Virus record (IMG/VR): IMGVR_UViG_3300022689_000011
Location: 1 to 43,499 of that record
Source of the DNA: a virus
Length of the DNA: 43,499 bases
Reading direction: 5' to 3' (one strand)
Shown: positions 36,819 to 43,499 of the stretch, one piece after another
How the letters are laid out: each line of letters starts with the position of its first letter
How positions within the stretch are numbered: the stretch's first letter is position 1
Made by a program: the position numbers and the translations under genes
Notes under the pieces: model-generated
Seen by the model: the letters and a program-made list of their open reading frames with translations, nothing else
Told to the model about the DNA's origin: nothing
Databases searched by the model: none

Positions 36819-38443
36819 TGTTCGATCTGCGTTGGTATCAAGACGAAGCTATAGACAGTATCTTTCGGTACTTTGGAAACAATGCCGGAAACCCTGTTGT
36901 AGCTTTGCCCACAGGCACAGGCAAGTCGCTAGTGATCGGCGGTTTTCAACAACGCGCCTTGAGTATGTACCCGACGCAGCGTTTCATTAACCTAACTCAC
37001 GTCAGAGAGTTGGTCGAACAAAACGCCCGCAAAATGGTTTCAATGTGGCCGGGCGCACCTGTCGGCGTGAATAGCGCGGGCCTCAAGCAACGCGACGTAA
37101 TACAGGCAATCATATTTGCCGGTATCGCGTCTATCGCCAAGAACCCCCATGCGCTAGGGCACCGCGATCTAGCCATAATCGACGAATGCCACTTGGTAAG
37201 TCCCAACGGCGAAACCACGTACCGCAAAGTGATCGAAGCGCTACGGGAAATTAACCCGTATATGAAAGTCGTAGGCTTGACGGCCACGCCCTACCGCTTG
37301 GGGCAAGGCATGATTACAGACGGCGGGCTATTCACCGACGTATGCTACGATCTTACGGACATAAACGGGTTTGCCCGATTGCTTGCCGAAGGCTACCTAG
37401 CGCCCCTGTACCCGCGTCCGACGCGAACCGAATTGGACGTATCGAATGTGGGCATGTCCAACGGCGACTTCGCCAAGAACCAACTACAAGCCGCAGTCAA
37501 CGACAACCAAACGACGTACAAAGCGCTAGTTGAATTATGCGAAGCCGGTTGGGACCGCCGCGCTTGGCTTGTGTTCGCGTCTGGCGTCGAACATGCCGAC
37601 ATAATCGCGTCCATGCTCAACAGCTTTGGAATACCTACCGCAGCCGTACACCAAGGCACAAAGAACCGCGACGAAGTTATACGGGCGTACAAGCGTGGCG
37701 AACTTCGGTGCCTAGTCAACAACAACGTATTGACGACAGGCTTTGACTACCCGCCTATTGATCTAATCGGCATGTTGCGTCCGACAGTATCGCCCGGATT
37801 ATGGGTGCAGATGTTGGGCCGGGGCACGCGCCCTTGGTCGGGCGGCTATATCGACGTAGGCGACGGCACACAAGTGTATATGCCCGACCCGAAGCACGAT
37901 TGCCTTGTACTCGACTTCGCAGGCAATACGAAGCGGCTTGGACCGATCAACGACCCGCACATACCTAAAGCGCGGAAAGGGGCACCGGGCGACGCCCCTG
38001 TGCGTATCTGCGACACATGCGGAACGTACAACCACGCGTCCGCGACCGTGTGCATGTGCTGCGGGGCAGAGTTCCCGCGTAGCGAAAACATATCGTCGAA
38101 GCCTTCGGACGCCGAACTAATGCGAAGCGACGCGCCCGTTGTCGAATACTTCGACGTAACGAAGGTGATATACAGCAAACACGAAAGCCGAAAAGGTAAC
38201 ACAAGCCTAAAGGCGAGTTACTACATAGCGGGCGGAATACAGCGCTACAGCGAATGGGTACACTTTGAGATAGGCGGGCTACCCGGAAAGCGGGCGCGGG
38301 ATTGGTGGCGACAACGGCACGATAGCGAACCGCCGAACACGGTAGACGACGCGCTTATGTTCGTGTCAGAACTTCGCACGCCGCGCCGTATTCGCGTATG
38401 GACTAACAAGCAATATCCAGAGGTACTAAGCTATGAGTATTGA
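36818..38443 (+). CDS. DECH-box superfamily 2 helicase with zinc ribbon
   Basis: A 541-aa protein. Q-like RWYQDEAIDSI, Walker A PTGTGKS (31-37), DECH (122-125), TATPYR (about 154), and motif VI QMLGRGTRPW (about 329). At about 397-418 a four-Cys ribbon, CDTCG...CMCCG. The C-terminal domain (about 450-541) carries a WWRQRHDS..P motif seen in phage helicases of this type. Likely the replicative or repair DNA translocase of the operon. Overlaps the nuclease and the 74-aa gene at its ends. Confidence 0.88.
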   Translation: MFDLRWYQDEAIDSIFRYFGNNAGNPVVALPTGTGKSLVIGGFQQRALSMYPTQRFINLTHVRELVEQNARKMVSMWPGAPVGVNSAGLKQRDVIQAIIFAGIASIAKNPHALGHRDLAIIDECHLVSPNGETTYRKVIEALREINPYMKVVGLTATPYRLGQGMITDGGLFTDVCYDLTDINGFARLLAEGYLAPLYPRPTRTELDVSNVGMSNGDFAKNQLQAAVNDNQTTYKALVELCEAGWDRRAWLVFASGVEHADIIASMLNSFGIPTAAVHQGTKNRDEVIRAYKRGELRCLVNNNVLTTGFDYPPIDLIGMLRPTVSPGLWVQMLGRGTRPWSGGYIDVGDGTQVYMPDPKHDCLVLDFAGNTKRLGPINDPHIPKARKGAPGDAPVRICDTCGTYNHASATVCMCCGAEFPRSENISSKPSDAELMRSDAPVVEYFDVTKVIYSKHESRKGNTSLKASYYIAGGIQRYSEWVHFEIGGLPGKRARDWWRQRHDSEPPNTVDDALMFVSELRTPRRIRVWTNKQYPEVLSYEY

Positions 38444-38657
38444 CACAGAAAACGGACGCGTAGTCGCCGTCGCACAGTTGACAACGCTTTTGACGAAGCG
38501 TATACGCGAAGAACTTGACAGAAGCACAAGGACGTGCTTAAACTGTCTACACTTCGACGAACCGAACGAAGTATGCAGACAGTACAACAATCAACGCCCG
38601 CCCGCCCGGATTATCGCTTTGGGCTGCGACGGGCACGAAGACGAAATACCGTTCTAG
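38433..38657 (+). CDS. Small four-Cys protein, 74 aa
   Basis: The N-terminal helix is followed by CLNCLHFDEPNEVC and GCDGHEDEIPF: C-x2-C-x8-C-x17-C, most likely a zinc site. The same spacing and the ending G-C-D recur in the C-terminal tail of the nuclease (278-317). Starts inside the end of the helicase gene (ATG 38433-38435). Function unknown; perhaps a DNA- or protein-docking module. Confidence 0.75.
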   Translation: MSIDTENGRVVAVAQLTTLLTKRIREELDRSTRTCLNCLHFDEPNEVCRQYNNQRPPARIIALGCDGHEDEIPF

Positions 38658-38666
38658 GGGGTCAAT

Positions 38667-39677
38667 ATGGCACCGCGCAAGCGCACAGCAAAAGAGAAAG
38701 AGCCGAAGCTATCCTTGGCCGTAGCGCTTGATTTTATCAAGGTCGCTCAGTCGGACAAGCTAGGCGACATTATCAACAAGTCGCACTGTCGCATAGCCCA
38801 AGGCTACGCCGTCGCGTCTGACAACGTGATTACCGCAGGCCACCCGGTAGAAGAAGACGTGAACGTGTGCCCACAGACGTTCCGGCTACTCGACGCGATC
38901 AAGCGGTGCAAAAAGGCTGTGTCGATTACGCAGCTTGACGCCGAACAACTGGTAATCAAGTCGGGCAATTTCCGGGCGGTTATCCCGTGCTTGAACCCCG
39001 CAGCGTTGCCGTACTCTACGCCCGATCTGCGGGCGGGTACGATTAGCGACGTTATCCGCGAAGGCTTCGAAATGCTCAACCCGCTTGTGTCAGGCACCGG
39101 GGCAACTACCGTCGAAGCAAGCTTGTTGCTCAACAACAATAGCATGATTGCAACCGACCGTACGGTTATGGTCGAATTCTGGCACGGCATTAACCTACCG
39201 GACGGCCTAGCCATACCAAAGCAAGCCGTAACGGCCCTGTGCAGGATCAAGCAACCGCTTGTGGGCATTGGCGTGTCCGACCGATCTGTGACATTCCATT
39301 ACGACAACGGGGCGTGGTTCAAAACGCAGCTTTACGCCGAACCTTGGCCCGACGTGTCGAGTATTATCAACGGCGGCGATCCGTACAACACGCCCGACGT
39401 TCCCCCGGCTTTCTTCGAAGCTGTAGAGGCCGTCGCAGGGCACAGCCGTGACGGGGCTATATACACCAAGGACGGCCACCTAGCGTCGCACCATAGCGAC
39501 GCCGCAGGGGCTACCTACGCGCTCAAGGGCGTGCCGCCCGGTCTGTGCTACGGGGCTAAGGGTCTTTTGTCTGTGAAGGCGATAGCTACCCGGTTCGACT
39601 TCGTAGGGAACGGGCGCGGGATATCGTATTTCTTTGGCGACAACACGCGCGGCGCAATTGTGCAAAGGTCCGGTTAA
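38667..39677 (+). CDS. Sliding-clamp-like protein (DNA polymerase beta-clamp fold, putative)
   Basis: A 336-aa protein directly before the DNA polymerase gene. The basic N-terminus (PRKRTAKEKEPK) is followed by a repeating strand-helix pattern reminiscent of beta clamps: NVCPQTFRLLDAIKRCKKAVSITQLDAEQLVIKSGNFRAVIPCL, and later IPKQAVTALCRIKQPLVGIGVSDRSVTFHYDN. Length (about 340-370 in bacterial DnaN) and position agree. If right, the phage brings its own processivity factor. The alternative is an unrelated polymerase accessory protein. Confidence 0.65.
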   Translation: MAPRKRTAKEKEPKLSLAVALDFIKVAQSDKLGDIINKSHCRIAQGYAVASDNVITAGHPVEEDVNVCPQTFRLLDAIKRCKKAVSITQLDAEQLVIKSGNFRAVIPCLNPAALPYSTPDLRAGTISDVIREGFEMLNPLVSGTGATTVEASLLLNNNSMIATDRTVMVEFWHGINLPDGLAIPKQAVTALCRIKQPLVGIGVSDRSVTFHYDNGAWFKTQLYAEPWPDVSSIINGGDPYNTPDVPPAFFEAVEAVAGHSRDGAIYTKDGHLASHHSDAAGATYALKGVPPGLCYGAKGLLSVKAIATRFDFVGNGRGISYFFGDNTRGAIVQRSG

Positions 39678-39678
39678 C

Positions 39679-41691
39679 GTGTTCTTTGACGACGTAGAAC
39701 TTGTGCCGCGCAAGCGGGCTGCACTTGGGGTACTGCCCCCGGTGCCTGCTACCGGCTGGACCCGTCCAACGGAATTCCCTAACCTATCCGCCGCAGTTGT
39801 CTTAGCAATTGACGTCGAGACAAAGGAAACCGACTTTGCGAACGGCCCCGGTTGGGCTAGAGGCAAGGGACATATCGTAGGCGTGTCGTTGGCCGCAGAA
39901 GCCGCAGACGGGCAACGCGGCAAGTGGTACTTTCCCGTGAGGCACGAAGTAGAGGGGCACGATAACCTTGACCCGCGCGGGGTATTTGGATTTTGTCGTG
40001 ACGCTTTCCACACGCCTATACCGAAAGTGTTTGCAAACGGCCTGTACGATCTTGGTTGGCTAACGACCGAAGACATTTACGTGCAAGGCGAGCTGCACGA
40101 CGTACAGTTTGCCGAAGCGCTTATCGACGAAGAAGCGTTTGTTGGGCTAGACCACCTAAGCCGAAAGTATCTTGGGGTCGGCAAAACAACCGATCTTATG
40201 TACGAATGGCAACGACAGGCTTACCCGAATACGCCGAAGTCGGAACGGCGCGGCGATATCTACCGAACACCCCCGCGACTTGTCGGGCATTACGCCGAAG
40301 ACGACGCCGACCAACCGTTGAGCATTATTAAGTATCAGCGCGAAGAAATGTGGCGACAGGGGCTAGGCACTGTGTACCGCCTAGAGTGCGATCTAATGCC
40401 CCTGCTAGTGCGTATGCGCCTTGAAGGCGTAAGCGTCGATATACCGACCGCGCAGCGCTTGTACGACGACATGCAAGGCGAGATAGGCGAGTTGTTCGCC
40501 CGCATTAAGTCTGAATACGGTTACGGCATTTCTAGCACGCACAGCACACAGCTAGGGGCACTGTTTAAGCACGTAGGTATCGAAACGCCTAAGACCGAAG
40601 CGGGCAACCCAAGCGTGCAGAAAGAGTGGTTAGCCGCGCTTGACCACCCGTTAGGCGAACTTGTCCGCGATCTACGCGAACGCGAAAAGCTGTGCGGTAC
40701 GTTTATCAAGTCCTACATTCTCGACAAGAACGTAGGCGGCAAGATATTTCCGCAGTTTCACCCGCTCAAGGGCGACGAAAACGGAACTATGGTAGGCCGC
40801 TTCGCGTCGAGTGACCCCAATTTGCAAAACATTCCGTCGCGCACCAAACTAGGCAAACGCGTACGCGAATGCTTCGTGCCCGATCCGGGGCATAGCCATT
40901 GGCTTAAGCTGGACTACTCGCAAATTCACTATCGTATCCTTGCGCACTACGCCGTAGGGCCGGGGTCCGACGAACTGCGGGAACGCTACCGCAACGATAA
41001 GAAGACGGATTACCACCAAGACGTACTTGAGGCCGTAGCCCCGCTAATGGGTTGGGACACGTCCGACGACAAGCACAACGCATTCGTGCGCCGTCCGATC
41101 AAAAACGTTAACTTCGGCCTATTGTACGGGCAATCGCTTAAATCGCTAATGCTCAAGACGGCGGCATACTTTGGCGGCGCGTTTACAGAAGCACAGGCCA
41201 AAGGGTTCTTCGAAGCGTACTTTAAGGGCGCACCCTACGTCAAACCGACAATGAAAATGATAGGCGAAGAAGTGCAGCTATACGGCTACACAACTTCGGT
41301 ACTTGGTCGGCGGTGCCGGTTTAATCTGTGGGAACCTGCCATGTGGGGCGAATGGGGGCCAGCCCTGCCACACGACCAAGCCCTTGCCGAATATGGTTCA
41401 TGGATCAAACGCGCGTATGAGTATCGCGGGGTTAACTACAAGTTTCAATCAAGTGAACCCGACATTATGAAAACGGGTATGCTCAAGTGCCTGCGTAGCG
41501 GGGTCTTCGACTATACCGGCGTGCCCCGGCTAACGGTTCACGACGAACTTGACTTTAGCGTGCGCGACGATAGCCCGCAAATGCGCGAAGCGTTTGAGTT
41601 CATTCAACATACGATGGAAGGGGCCGTAGAACTGCGCGTACCTGTATTCGTAGACGCCGAACGCGGCCCCTCTTGGGGCAAGGTCGATTAG
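39679..41691 (+). CDS. Family A DNA polymerase with 3'-5' exonuclease
   Basis: 670 aa from GTG 39679-39681 (2 bases after the clamp-like stop). Exonuclease: Asp45-x-Glu47 (AIDVET), FANGLYDLGWL, and YAEDDADQP. Polymerase: motif A KLDYSQIHYRILAH with Asp412, motif B RRPIKNVNFGLLYGQ, motif C VHDELDF. No 5'-3' exonuclease domain. At the place of the conserved Glu after DYSQI (E. coli Glu710) there is His417. Replicative polymerase of the phage; last gene of the operon, 23 bases before the convergent tail genes. Confidence 0.95.
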   Translation: MFFDDVELVPRKRAALGVLPPVPATGWTRPTEFPNLSAAVVLAIDVETKETDFANGPGWARGKGHIVGVSLAAEAADGQRGKWYFPVRHEVEGHDNLDPRGVFGFCRDAFHTPIPKVFANGLYDLGWLTTEDIYVQGELHDVQFAEALIDEEAFVGLDHLSRKYLGVGKTTDLMYEWQRQAYPNTPKSERRGDIYRTPPRLVGHYAEDDADQPLSIIKYQREEMWRQGLGTVYRLECDLMPLLVRMRLEGVSVDIPTAQRLYDDMQGEIGELFARIKSEYGYGISSTHSTQLGALFKHVGIETPKTEAGNPSVQKEWLAALDHPLGELVRDLREREKLCGTFIKSYILDKNVGGKIFPQFHPLKGDENGTMVGRFASSDPNLQNIPSRTKLGKRVRECFVPDPGHSHWLKLDYSQIHYRILAHYAVGPGSDELRERYRNDKKTDYHQDVLEAVAPLMGWDTSDDKHNAFVRRPIKNVNFGLLYGQSLKSLMLKTAAYFGGAFTEAQAKGFFEAYFKGAPYVKPTMKMIGEEVQLYGYTTSVLGRRCRFNLWEPAMWGEWGPALPHDQALAEYGSWIKRAYEYRGVNYKFQSSEPDIMKTGMLKCLRSGVFDYTGVPRLTVHDELDFSVRDDSPQMREAFEFIQHTMEGAVELRVPVFVDAERGPSWGKVD

Positions 41692-41712
41692 GGGCCTTGA
41701 TCGGGCAAGCCC
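41692..41712. terminator. Weak bidirectional hairpin at the convergent gene ends
   Basis: GGGC-C-TTG (41692-41699) can pair with CAAGCCC (41706-41712), 7 bp with one bulge and a 6-nt loop. It is the only structure in the 23-base gap between polymerase and fibre gene. No T-run, so efficiency is doubtful. Confidence 0.35.
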
Positions 41713-41714
41713 TA

Positions 41715-42770
41715 TTACCATTGCTCTACGATCAAAATGCCGTCGCCGTCCAGCATTGTAATCACGCCCGCAACGCCAGCCTGTACAGACTGAATAGTGA
41801 TAACGTCCGAAGCGGCAACATCAACCCATCGCGTGATATAGCTTGTTCCGTCGAACGTGCCATTCCCGCGCATATAGCTTGATTGGCCCGCGCCGGGAAG
41901 TGCAGTACCATTGACCGCGACGGCGAGTGCGAACGCGCCGCGTTGTACGGTACTTGTGCCGCGTACGGACGCAGTTACGCGCACGCGTCCAGCTTTGTTG
42001 CATTGAACGCCATTACCGCTTCGCGTAAACCATGCAATATCTCGCACGTCTTCTACGCCGTTTAGCGGCACGTCTGTGTAAGAAGCTGTGTTGATATCTG
42101 TTGTAGTGTCGTTGTTCCGAAGTTGACATATATTCGGCGCACCGCCACCATTCGGAAAAGACACGCGGCCCGTAGCTTCGTCCGCGACAAGCGCCGTATT
42201 GAACCCGGCACCAACCTTAAGCGTAAAGTCGTTGTTGCCAAGCAATCCCATAAGGGCTTTTGCCGCGAAGCCTTGCTTAAAGCTAAAGCTTGCGTCGTCG
42301 CCCGCGCCGTCCTTGTTGAACGTAGCGTCAATAGAGCCGCCCGAATTGAAAAGCATATTTGTGCCGTAGAAGGCAAACTTGTTTGTACCGTCTGGCGTAG
42401 CGCCGCCGACGCCCAATTGATCGAACGTATTTTCGACAGGGGCGACGTCCCAACCGCCGTTGTAGCGGTAGAACAAGTCTTCGTCCTGTGCGTATACCAA
42501 CCACCCGGCAAGCGGCGTGTAGAATACCCAAGCTGTGCCGTCGTAGTATGCAACGTTATCGTCTTGGCCTGCCCACACGCCAGAAGCGCCGGACCCGACC
42601 GTGTATACGTCGCCTGCGTTCGGGCCGTTTGGTGGCACCGAAAGTCCGACGTCGATAGCCGAAAGCTGCACAAGTGCGTCGTACGCCTTGATTGCCTTGT
42701 TGACGGTTACGTGTTTTTGCGCTTGGCTTGCGTCGAGATAATCAAGGGCCAGTTTTGCCGATTTTGCCAT
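41715..42770 (-). CDS. Tail fibre / receptor-binding protein with DUF2793 domain
   Basis: A 351-aa protein. Residues 1-110 are a DUF2793 domain (LALDYLDASQAQKHVTVNKAIKAYDALVQL...GDVYTVGSGASGVWAGQDD...WVFYTPLAGWLVYAQDE), common at the tail tips of alphaproteobacterial phages and GTAs. The remaining 240 residues are beta-rich, with a C-terminal C1q/TNF-like jelly-roll pattern (GRVRVTASVRG...GDGILIVEQW). Last gene of the leftward late operon, coupled to the megatron by TAATG. Likely host-range determinant. Confidence 0.85.
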   Translation of the reverse strand: MAKSAKLALDYLDASQAQKHVTVNKAIKAYDALVQLSAIDVGLSVPPNGPNAGDVYTVGSGASGVWAGQDDNVAYYDGTAWVFYTPLAGWLVYAQDEDLFYRYNGGWDVAPVENTFDQLGVGGATPDGTNKFAFYGTNMLFNSGGSIDATFNKDGAGDDASFSFKQGFAAKALMGLLGNNDFTLKVGAGFNTALVADEATGRVSFPNGGGAPNICQLRNNDTTTDINTASYTDVPLNGVEDVRDIAWFTRSGNGVQCNKAGRVRVTASVRGTSTVQRGAFALAVAVNGTALPGAGQSSYMRGNGTFDGTSYITRWVDVAASDVITIQSVQAGVAGVITMLDGDGILIVEQW

Positions 42771-43499
42771 TATGTCACCTGTGTTACTGCGTACGTGCCC
42801 GACCGTTTGATACCGTACCCGCCGAAGTACGAACCAAATTGCGCCACGTCAAGGGTTAGCGTTGTTTGCGTGCTGCCAAAATCGGCGGTTTGATCTGCGG
42901 CGGTATATACGTATTCGGGCGAAGTAACTTCGACCGTGCGTACGATGCTTGCGCCGTCGTAAATCTCAAGCCGGTATTTCTCGACTTCTTCGTTAAGCGG
43001 GATTTCTTCTAGTTCCCAACTGTCGCCACCGAAGCGCGTTCGCCGTATCCAACTAACAGTAAGGTCTTGGTTACTGCCATTCTGCGACAGTTGAACTTGC
43101 ACAGGCGAGTACGGGCGAAGTCCGACCCGCTTGCCTTCAAACGTGGTTTCTTTGTACGTATCGTCGTCTACCGAATAGCGCGACGGCCCGTACCGATACG
43201 TGTTTTCGACGCCCGCTTGTTCGAAAGACACGTTGAGCGCGGTAAGTAAGTTCGGCTCAAGCACAACAACCGGGGCACCTGTGGGCACGTCGGGTTCGCC
43301 CATTGCGTGTTCGGTGCCAAGCTGGCCCCGCAGCAACGCGCTAACGTTATACGTGCCGTCCGGCTGTAGATCGGCGTTGGCAAATTGCACAACTTCCCAT
43401 TCGTCTTTCGCTGCGTTGTACACCCCAAGCGCGGTCGAACTTTCCAGCACTTGCGCTTCGGTTTGGCTTGTTAGCGCCCCGTAGAACATTTCAACGGAA
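42770..43499 (-). CDS. GTA-type TIM-barrel tail protein, C-terminal part (same gene as 1-3209)
   Basis: This is the C-terminal end of the megatron. Bases 43401-43499 duplicate 1-99, so only 42770-43400 is unique sequence. The frame matches: (3209 + 631)/3 is a whole number, and the residues read in the overlap are the same from either end. The stop TAA overlaps the ATG of the DUF2793 gene (TAATG), so the fibre gene is coupled to it. This stretch is beta-rich and lacks cysteines; in GTA megatrons the C-terminus carries small beta domains that hold fibres. An automatic caller on the linear contig would call a false start at 43489 here. Confidence 0.9.
   Translation of the reverse strand, partial: SVEMFYGALTSQTEAQVLESSTALGVYNAAKDEWEVVQFANADLQPDGTYNVSALLRGQLGTEHAMGEPDVPTGAPVVVLEPNLLTALNVSFEQAGVENTYRYGPSRYSVDDDTYKETTFEGKRVGLRPYSPVQVQLSQNGSNQDLTVSWIRRTRFGGDSWELEEIPLNEEVEKYRLEIYDGASIVRTVEVTSPEYVYTAADQTADFGSTQTTLTLDVAQFGSYFGGYGIKRSGTYAVTQVT
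43401..43499. repeat. 99-base terminal redundancy (copy of 1-99)
   Basis: Identical to positions 1-99. It lies inside the megatron coding sequence, and removing one copy restores one continuous 1,279-aa frame. The length of 99 equals a common assembly k-mer, so this marks a circular contig rather than a packaged terminal repeat. Confidence 0.95.

Noticed and set aside
43401-43499. 99-bp direct terminal repeat as a biological packaging feature
   Set aside because: It is inside a gene, exactly one assembly k-mer long, and without other signs of fixed ends; an assembly overlap is simpler.

Overview
The window is the complete genome of a tailed phage (siphovirus layout), assembled as a circle. 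The last 99 bases (43401-43499) repeat the first 99 exactly, so the unit length is 43,400 bp. The largest tail gene runs across the artificial ends: it starts at 3209 on the minus strand, passes position 1 and stops at 42770, and its frame is kept only if the 99-base overlap is collapsed.

The host is probably an alphaproteobacterium. The distal tail genes form the set known from the Rhodobacter capsulatus gene transfer agent (DUF2460, DUF2163, NlpC/P60 peptidase and a TIM-barrel 'megatron'), followed by a DUF2793 fibre. Two proteins carry GHN-type motifs common in alphaproteobacterial phage proteins. In a by-eye scan I found no GANTC (the CcrM methylation site) and no CCWGG. I saw no integrase, no CI-like repressor, no partition genes, no tRNA and no CRISPR, so a strictly lytic life style is the simplest reading.

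Layout. (a) 33046-41691, plus strand: replication and recombination operon with three small early genes, a Sak4-like ATPase, a DUF669-type ssDNA-binding protein with a very long Q/P/G-rich tail, a Cas4/RecB-like nuclease, a DEAD/DECH helicase, a small Cys protein, a sliding-clamp-like protein and a family A DNA polymerase. (b) 32894-29707, minus: small HTH protein, PrimPol-helicase fusion and two small genes, ending in a strong terminator. (c) 29276-29631: the one AT-rich non-coding island, with tandem and inverted repeats; candidate origin or control region. (d) 29275-21099, minus: about 20 mostly small accessory genes in short operons behind sigma70-like promoters, including an HNH nuclease, an OmpR-type DNA-binding protein, a topoisomerase VI A-like protein (Topo mini-A type), a gp88-like protein, a double zinc-knuckle protein, a VRR-NUC nuclease and a MazG-like hydrolase. 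(e) 20961-19472: lysis cassette (M15 endolysin, holin, overlapping Rz/Rz1-type spanins). (f) 19379-3209, minus, continuing across the ends to 42770 and 41715: packaging, head, connector, tail tube, tail chaperones with a programmed -1 frameshift, tape measure, baseplate hub and fibre.

Many neighbours overlap as TAATG or ATGA, which implies translational coupling. Several transcription units start with TTGAC(A/G)-16/17-TATNNT promoters, and many genes share an AAGGATACC-type ribosome binding site. Almost all leftward genes plus the single rightward replication operon diverge at about 32.9-33.0 kb and converge at about 41.7 kb.
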